From Streptosporangiaceae bacterium (GTDB lineage Bacteria > Actinomycetota > Actinomycetes > Streptosporangiales > Streptosporangiaceae), in NCBI GenBank assembly GCA_030045175.1, contig JASIBM010000014.1, positions 1 to 9,123 of the forward strand: 9,123 bases of DNA. The letters run 5' to 3'. The translations under genes and the position numbers were made by a program. Under the pieces are notes generated by a model. The model saw only the letters and a program-made list of their open reading frames with translations. It made no database searches and had not been told where the DNA came from. Positions 1-4,386 of this stretch are shown here, piece by piece. Numbering within the stretch: position 1 is the first letter of the stretch; each line of letters begins with the position of its first letter.

Positions 1-1174
1 TCCTGCGCCAGCGGATCTCCGGCCGCCGCCGCAAGCTCCCCAGGCCAGAGCAAGGGACGTCGGCGAGCACGCGGTCGAACGTGCCTGGACGCCAGGCCGG
101 AGCCGTGCCATCGGCCGTGATCGCGCGGGCGGCCTTGATCGCCCCGACCGCCTTCCCGGCCAGCCGCACGCGGTGTTCGCGCCCGTCGCTGGCGAGCAGC
201 ACGGCGCCACGCTCGGCTGCCAGCCCGCCAAGCAAGCGCGCCTTGCCACCAGGGCCAGCGCAAATGTCGAGCCACCGGCCAGATGCGCCAGCTCCACGAG
301 GAGCTCCCTCAAGGCCAGCACGGTCGGCCCTGGCCAGCGCGAACGCGGCGAGTTGGCTCGCCTCGTCCTGGACGCCCGCCCTGCCTTCCCGCACTGCGGA
401 CATCGCGGCGGGATCGCCGCCAGGCAGGTACGCGCCGAACGGCGACCACCTGGCCCGGACGGCTCCGGCCACGACAAGCTCGTCGGCCATAGCCAGCGCA
501 GGCACCGCCGCTAGCACGACGTCGGGGCGATGAAGGTCCGCGGCGAGCGCACGCTCGGTCTCGGGCAGCCCGCCGGACGGATCCTCGCCAAGCGCGTCGG
601 CGATGGCCGTCACGATCCAGGGCGGGTGGCTATACCTGACCGACAGGTGACCGACGAGGTCGGTAGCCCGGCCGGGAGCCACGATCGCGATCCACGAGTC
701 CAGGTCCTGCGCGGCGACCCGGCGGAGCACCGCGTTGACGAAGCCGGCGGGCCGGCGCCCTGACACCGCCACGGCGAGGCTTACCGTCGTGTCCACGGCG
801 GCGTGCGGCTTGACCTGCATGCCGAGCAACTGATGGACGCCCATCCTGAGCACCTCGCGAACCGGCGGGTCGATCAGGCCGAGGTCACGATCGGCGCACC
901 GGCTGATGATGGCGTCGTAGGTTCCCTGGCCGCGCAGCGTCCCGTACACGAGCTCGGTCGCCAGCGCGGCATCCTGCCGTGGCAGCCCGCGCTCGCGCAG
1001 GGCCGTGGCAAGCAGCAAGTTCGCATAGGCACCACGGCCCGTCACCGCGCTGAGCACCTCATACGCCGTCATGCGCGCGGCATCGGGGTGGGCCGCCTTG
1101 CCGTGGCCGCCGGCGCGCCGCTCTGCCGACCCGGGGGGACGACCCCCCGGAGCCCCCCGGCGTGTCTGCGTCAC
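1..1174 (-). CDS. rsmB: 16S rRNA m5C967 methyltransferase RsmB (3' end outside window)
   Basis: SAM-dependent methyltransferase of the RsmB/Fmu/Sun family, which methylates C967 of 16S rRNA. I translated 391 in-frame codons without a stop. An N-terminal NusB-like RNA-binding part (about residues 35-165: AYEVLSAV, ATELVYGTLRGQGTYD, HAAVDTTVSLA, GFVNAVLRRV) precedes the Rossmann methyltransferase part. SAM-binding motif I is DICAGPGGK (303-311) and motif IV is DVPCSGLGSLRRRPEIRW from residue 372, with Cys375. The motif VI cysteine, the nucleophile in this family, lies beyond base 1. The start is taken as GTG at 1174: it has GGGTGG eight bases upstream and overlaps a TGA stop as GTGA. ATG at 1072 (residue 35) is the alternative and would remove a basic, low-complexity N-terminal extension. 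That extension carries one copy of the G6/C6 hairpin repeat. The truncation is a window-edge effect, not a lesion. Confidence 0.95.
   Translation of the reverse strand, partial: MTQTRRGAPGGRPPGSAERRAGGHGKAAHPDAARMTAYEVLSAVTGRGAYANLLLATALRERGLPRQDAALATELVYGTLRGQGTYDAIISRCADRDLGLIDPPVREVLRMGVHQLLGMQVKPHAAVDTTVSLAVAVSGRRPAGFVNAVLRRVAAQDLDSWIAIVAPGRATDLVGHLSVRYSHPPWIVTAIADALGEDPSGGLPETERALAADLHRPDVVLAAVPALAMADELVVAGAVRARWSPFGAYLPGGDPAAMSAVREGRAGVQDEASQLAAFALARADRAGLEGAPRGAGASGRWLDICAGPGGKARLLGGLAAERGAVLLASDGREHRVRLAGKAVGAIKAARAITADGTAPAWRPGTFDRVLADVPCSGLGSLRRRPEIRWRR
1131..1160 (-). repeat. Single copy of the G6-TCGT-C6 hairpin repeat in the rsmB N-terminus
   Basis: On the minus strand the unit has two G6 runs separated by a short spacer, then TCGT and C6; the perfect 6-bp stem lies at 1133-1148. 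It is the same DNA unit as in priA and the unknown gene, in the same orientation. Here it is read in another frame, giving RRGAPGGRPPGSA instead of GGSGGSSPRAST. Confidence 0.85.
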
Positions 1175-1236
1175 TCGAACGCCACCCGTGTCACTCGAAC
1201 GCCAGCCGCGTCACTCTCGAAGGCCACCCGCATCAT
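1171..1236 (-). other. Candidate 21-codon bridging mini-ORF between fmt and rsmB
   Basis: An ATG at 1236 overlaps the fmt stop (ATGA) and opens 21 codons that end in TGA at 1173-1171, which overlaps the rsmB GTG (GTGA). The peptide begins MMRVAFES and ends VTRVAFE, so its two ends repeat each other and resemble the fmt terminus VVFE. An internal GTG at 1194 would give only the last seven codons. It may serve only to hand ribosomes from fmt to rsmB, or may be an untranslated by-product of the repeat. No peptide function is implied. Confidence 0.25.
1183..1188 (-). promoter_or_regulatory. Ribosome-binding site supporting the rsmB GTG start
   Basis: GGGTGG lies eight bases before the GTG at 1174. 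The ATG at 1072 lies 34 codons further in. This favours the GTG start, although the site falls inside the tandem repeat, so related G-rich sequences also occur in front of the other junction copies. Confidence 0.5.
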
Positions 1237-2240
1237 TCGAACACCACAGGAGCGCCGGCGCCCCGCAGGCCACGCGCCCAGTCGGTAGCCGGCATCGCGC
1301 GCTTGCCCGCTGGCTGCACGTCACCGAGCCGCACCGGAGCAGTCCCGGTCCCGACAAGCACGCCAACCCGCGTGATCTTCAGCTCACCAGGACTCAGCTC
1401 ACCAGGGCCCAGTTCACCAGGACTCAGCTCACCAGGGCCCAGCTCACCAGGACTCAGCTCACCGTCGAGCGCATCAGGATCGACCCCGCCAAGCGCCGCG
1501 AACGGCCAGATCTTCAGGCTGGTGCCGCCCAGGAGCGTCCACGCGCCGGGGGCCGGCGTGCAGGCCCGGACCTGCCGGTCGATGGCCATGGCCGGCAGCT
1601 TCCAGTTCACCATGGCATCGTCCCGGCCGATCTTGGGCGCGTAGCTGACGCCATCGGCTGGCTGCGGGAGGGCTTCGAGCTCGCCGGACTCGATGCCGTC
1701 GAGCGTGGCGACGAGCAACTGCGCCCCAGCTGAGCTCAGCCGGCCGAGCAGATCGCCGGCCGTGTCCCGAGCCCCGACCGCCTCGGTGACGACGCCGTAG
1801 ACCGGACCCGCGTCGAGCTCGCTGACCAAGCGGAATGTAGTCGCTCCGGTGATCTCGTCGCCGTGCAAGATCGAGTGCTGGACCGGGGCAGCGCCACGCC
1901 AGGCGGGCAGCAGGGAGAAGTGCAGGTTGACCCAGCCGTGCGCGGGGATGGCGAGTACCGCATCGGGGATCAGCGCGCCGTAGGCGGTCACCGGGCAGCA
2001 GTCCGGTGCTATCTGGGACAGCCTCTCGCCGAACGCGGGCTCCGATGGCCGGCGCGGCCGCAGCACCTCGATGCCCGCCTGCATCGCCCGCTGTGCCACC
2101 GGGCTCGCCACGAGCCGCTGGCCCCGGCCAGCCGGAGCGTCCGGCCTGGTAACGACGGCGGCCACCGTGTGCCCGGACGCCAGCAACGCGTCGAGGGACG
2201 GCACCGCTGCCGCGGGGGTGCCGGCGAAGACCAGGCGCAT
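1233..2240 (-). CDS. fmt: Methionyl-tRNA formyltransferase Fmt
   Basis: Cytoplasmic enzyme that transfers a formyl group from 10-formyl-tetrahydrofolate to Met-tRNA(fMet) for translation initiation. It has 335 residues against roughly 310-315 usual. The N-terminal formyltransferase fold begins MRLVFAGTPA; the catalytic signature NLHFSLLPAWRGAAPVQ holds Asn105 and His107, and Asp143 sits in ELDAGPVYG, matching the family Asn/His/Asp set. The C-terminal tRNA-binding domain ends with VRLGDVQPAGKRAMPATDWARG. The extra length is a tandem GELSP/GELGP expansion at residues 260-287, just before the strand KITRVGVLVGTGT; I believe a single PGEL is normal at this spot. The ATG start is three bases after the def stop, so translation is probably coupled. 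The pairing with def is common because deformylase acts on the product of this step. The frame is intact and the catalytic residues are present, so activity is expected. Confidence 0.97.
   Translation of the reverse strand: MRLVFAGTPAAAVPSLDALLASGHTVAAVVTRPDAPAGRGQRLVASPVAQRAMQAGIEVLRPRRPSEPAFGERLSQIAPDCCPVTAYGALIPDAVLAIPAHGWVNLHFSLLPAWRGAAPVQHSILHGDEITGATTFRLVSELDAGPVYGVVTEAVGARDTAGDLLGRLSSAGAQLLVATLDGIESGELEALPQPADGVSYAPKIGRDDAMVNWKLPAMAIDRQVRACTPAPGAWTLLGGTSLKIWPFAALGGVDPDALDGELSPGELGPGELSPGELGPGELSPGELKITRVGVLVGTGTAPVRLGDVQPAGKRAMPATDWARGLRGAGAPVVFE
1381..1463 (-). repeat. 15-bp tandem repeat inside fmt (GELSP/GELGP expansion)
   Basis: Five full 15-bp units (1383-1457) and a partial sixth (1458-1463) alternate between two versions, CTCACCAGGACTCAG and CTCACCAGGGCCCAG on the plus strand, so the higher-order period is 30 bp. 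One unit has a C-to-T change at 1413. The near-identity of units suggests recent expansion by slippage or unequal recombination. The length is a multiple of three, so the fmt frame is kept. Confidence 0.95.
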
Positions 2241-2243
2241 CGG

Positions 2244-2789
2244 CTAGAGGGCCTTGCCACGGGTCAGGTGCGGCGAGATCTTCACGGTCGGGCTCTGGGC
2301 GCCCCACCATTCCGCCGCGCGGATCTCCTTCATCGCGAGCTTGCGCTGCTCGGGATCCATCCGATCGATGAACAAGACCCCGTCAAGGTGGTCGGTCTCG
2401 TGCTGCACGCACCGGGCGAGCAGCCCGCTGCCCTCCAGCCTGACTGGCTCCCCGTGCATGTCGAACCCCTTCGCCACCAGGCCATACGAACGCTTGACCG
2501 GGTAGGAGATGCCGGGAAACGACAGGCAGCCCTCGTCGTCGGTCTCCTCGTCCTCGGACAGGTTGAGGTCGGGGTTGATCAGGTGGCCGAGCACGTCGTC
2601 CACGTAGTAGGTGAACACCCGCAAGCCGACTCCGATCTGCGGAGCGGCGAGTCCCAGGCCGGGCGCGTCCCGCATCGTGTCGGTCAGGTCAGCGACCAGC
2701 TTGCGCAGCTCGGCATCGAACACCGTCACCGGGTCGGCCGGCGTTTTGAGCACGGGATCTCCGAACAGGCGGATCGGCTTGACGCTCAC
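2244..2789 (-). CDS. def: Peptide deformylase
   Basis: Metalloenzyme that removes the N-formyl group from the initiator methionine of new proteins. The 181 residues show all three family motifs: motif 1 GLGLAAPQ (44-51), motif 2 EGCLS with metal ligand Cys88, and motif 3 QHETDHLDG with ligands His130 and His134 and catalytic Glu131. The C-terminal helix continues to WWGAQSPTVKISPHLTRG, as in actinobacterial deformylases. The GTG start at 2789 is chosen because GGAGG lies eight bases upstream. fmt follows after three bases, so the two are almost certainly co-translated. The 123 bp upstream (2790-2912) hold no gene. A TAGACT at 2855-2850 could be a -10 element, but I see no matching -35, so a promoter for def here is only possible. 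Confidence 0.97.
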   Translation of the reverse strand: MSVKPIRLFGDPVLKTPADPVTVFDAELRKLVADLTDTMRDAPGLGLAAPQIGVGLRVFTYYVDDVLGHLINPDLNLSEDEETDDEGCLSFPGISYPVKRSYGLVAKGFDMHGEPVRLEGSGLLARCVQHETDHLDGVLFIDRMDPEQRKLAMKEIRAAEWWGAQSPTVKISPHLTRGKAL

Positions 2790-2797
2790 CGGGCGGT

Positions 2798-2802
2798 CCT
2801 CC
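2798..2802 (-). promoter_or_regulatory. Shine-Dalgarno site of def
   Basis: GGAGG, eight bases before the GTG at 2789. It is the strongest ribosome-binding site seen in the window and fixes the def start. Confidence 0.75.
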
Positions 2803-2912
2803 AGGCGGGTGCTACGCCGCGAGTCATGGCTCCGCCCGCGGCTTGATCCAGTCTACGGATCCATCCGGAGCCGAAATGACCGCGCCACGCGAGCCAGAGG
2901 CGAGCGGCAGGG

Positions 2913-4355
2913 CTAGCGGACGGTTGGCGCGGGCGACCTTGCCTTGAATGCGGCCTTCCTGGCCGCCCTGGCGACCCCAGGATCGGGGTGGTGATCGCTG
3001 AGCGCGGTCAGCAGGCCAGTCACCCCCGGATGGCTAACCTGCCACAGCCCGCCGACGATCTCGGCCTGATCCCGCGCGGGCAGGTCGGGCAGCAGCTCAG
3101 CCACGACGTCTTGCGGGCTGGCCTCCTCGAGCAGGCCGGCGCCCAGGTCGACGAGCAGCCAGGTGCGGTCGGCCGGGTCGAGCGGCACGTCCTCACCGTG
3201 CTCGATCAGCCAGACCGCCGCGTGCGCGCGAACGAGCGGCTGCTCGAGCGCCGCCCTGACCTGATCGCGCGCCGCGAGGCCGATCCGGTCCAGCACCGCG
3301 AACGCGGCTCCACGCTGGCCGGGCGAGCCGCTCGCCGCCGCGTCGATGAGCTCGGCCGCCGCATCCGCCGCCACCCTGGTCGCGAGCCACGCGGTAATCT
3401 CGGCCTCGCCGTCCTCGGCGTCGCAGGCCGCCAGCGTCGCGAGCAGGCCGTGCGCGCCGTTCGCCGCCGCCCCGAGCACGGGCACGTGCCAGCCCTGCGC
3501 TCGCAGCCTGCGATGCATCCCCCAGGTGCCGAGCGGTGACAGCGCGACGGTCAGGCTGGTGTCGCCTTCCTCGGTGCCAAGCTCGACCACGCCCAGGTCG
3601 GCGAGCGACTCAAGCGCCTGGGACAAGGCGGCTCGGTGATCTCGGCCCGGCCCCGGCGGCTGCGTGCTCGCCGCGGTGGCATACGCGTCGAACAGCCCGT
3701 CCATGCCAACCGGGCCCCCGACCGTGTACAGGGCGGTGGCGATGCCGTCGAGCTCCTCAGACTCGAGCACGACGGCCAGCGCGGTCTCCCACACCGTCAG
3801 GACGTCTTCGGTCGGCCCGTCGGCCAAGATCAAGCCCAGGGAGGAACGGCCGACCGCGGCCGGACCAGCCTCACCCGGCCCAGTCGTGGTTGTGCTTGCC
3901 TGGGGGGACGACCCCCCAGAACCCCCCGCAGCGCTTGCCCGGGGGGACGACCCCCCAGAACCCCCCGCGCCGGTGCTCGCCGCCCGATCCAGCTTGGCTA
4001 CCGCGCTCAGCACTCGCCACGCGGCCTGGACCTCCCGCGGGGCCAGGTCCAGATCGTTCGCGGCGGCGGCGATCATGGCCGGACTGGTCACGTCGTTAGC
4101 CGAGCTCGCGGCTCCGGCCCAGGAGTCAAGATCACGTGCAGCACGCAACAGCGGGGCGACGCGGGCAAGCGCCGCGAGCTCGTCCCTGCGTGCCAGGCGC
4201 ACCGAAGGGAGCCTTGTCGGCTGATCGCCGATCACCTGGCCGTCGTCCACGCCCTTGGCCGGTACTCGCCCGATCTCTCCGATTTCGGCCGTGCTCTCGC
4301 CCGGCGTACCCGAGCCACGCCGTGGTCCTGTGCTCCGCTGCCGTGAAGGTGCCAC
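2913..4355 (-). CDS. Uncharacterised protein, winged-helix-like plus helical-repeat-like C-terminus
   Basis: I do not recognise this 480-residue protein as a named family. What is visible: a basic, disordered N-terminus (1-50); a helical segment (about 53-125: RRDELAALARVAPLLRAARDLDSW); a low-complexity linker with two 13-residue units GGSGGSSPRASAA and GGSGGSSPQASTT (131-156); a helical segment (172-230); a stretch at about 241-287 with helix, LADLGVVELG and LTVALSPLGTWGMHRRL, the pattern of a winged helix; then Ala/Leu-rich helices to about 470 that look like HEAT-type repeats (AAFAVLDRIGLAARDQVRAAL, RAHAAVWLIEHGE, AEIVGGLWQVSHPGVTGLLTAL). No signal peptide, membrane segment or catalytic motif is seen, so it is probably cytoplasmic. 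The GTG at 4355 has AAGG seven bases upstream and lies 31 bp after priA, suggesting co-transcription. From memory, similar layouts occur in unnamed actinobacterial proteins; I could not check this. Its function is unknown. Confidence 0.8.
   Translation of the reverse strand: MAPSRQRSTGPRRGSGTPGESTAEIGEIGRVPAKGVDDGQVIGDQPTRLPSVRLARRDELAALARVAPLLRAARDLDSWAGAASSANDVTSPAMIAAAANDLDLAPREVQAAWRVLSAVAKLDRAASTGAGGSGGSSPRASAAGGSGGSSPQASTTTTGPGEAGPAAVGRSSLGLILADGPTEDVLTVWETALAVVLESEELDGIATALYTVGGPVGMDGLFDAYATAASTQPPGPGRDHRAALSQALESLADLGVVELGTEEGDTSLTVALSPLGTWGMHRRLRAQGWHVPVLGAAANGAHGLLATLAACDAEDGEAEITAWLATRVAADAAAELIDAAASGSPGQRGAAFAVLDRIGLAARDQVRAALEQPLVRAHAAVWLIEHGEDVPLDPADRTWLLVDLGAGLLEEASPQDVVAELLPDLPARDQAEIVGGLWQVSHPGVTGLLTALSDHHPDPGVARAARKAAFKARSPAPTVR
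3900..3968 (-). repeat. Two tandem copies of the 39-bp G6-TCGT-C6 repeat in the unknown gene
   Basis: Perfect hairpin cores lie at 3902-3917 and 3941-3956, exactly 39 bp apart. On the coding strand they encode GGSGGSSPRASAA and GGSGGSSPQASTT, a flexible linker between two helical regions. The second unit, in reading order, is followed by a run of threonine codons. Confidence 0.9.
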
Positions 4356-4362
4356 TCAAGCA

Positions 4363-4366
4363 CCTT
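4363..4366 (-). promoter_or_regulatory. Ribosome-binding site of the unknown gene
   Basis: AAGG, seven bases before the GTG at 4355, within the 31-bp gap after priA. It supports that start over a TTG four bases earlier in another frame. Confidence 0.4.
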
Positions 4367-4386
4367 ACGGCCTCCGCGCCGCCACG

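Larger units (their letters stand above)
1171..1245 (-). repeat. About 20-bp tandem repeat of the fmt-stop / rsmB-start junction
   Basis: Four imperfect head-to-tail units start on the plus strand at 1171, 1191, 1211 and 1233 (spacings 20, 20 and 22 bp). The first two match at 18 of 20 bases. On the minus strand each unit reads roughly GTGGCGTTCGAGTGAC, which combines the end of fmt (Val-Phe-Glu-stop, or similar) with a GTGA/ATGA stop-start overlap and an MTR-like beginning. The last unit, in reading direction, supplies the rsmB GTG start and its GGGTGG ribosome-binding site. Confidence 0.8.

Noticed and set aside
1..1174. rsmB as a truncated pseudogene
   Set aside because: The frame is open and motifs I and IV are intact up to base 1; the missing end is due to the window boundary.
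1381..1463. Possible CRISPR-like direct repeats
   Set aside because: The units are contiguous without unique spacers and lie in frame inside fmt; they are a coding minisatellite.
1863..2846. Plus-strand open frame (327 codons) opposite fmt and def
   Set aside because: It spans two clear genes on the other strand and has no recognisable motif or plausible ribosome-binding context; it is a GC-phase shadow.
2850..2878. Promoter for def at TAGACT (2855-2850)
   Set aside because: The -10-like hexamer stands alone; the bases 17 bp upstream (CATTTC) do not resemble a -35, so I did not list it.
3636..4346. Plus-strand open frame opposite the unknown gene
   Set aside because: It has typical shadow composition; the minus-strand frame is longer, has a ribosome-binding site and fits the operon.
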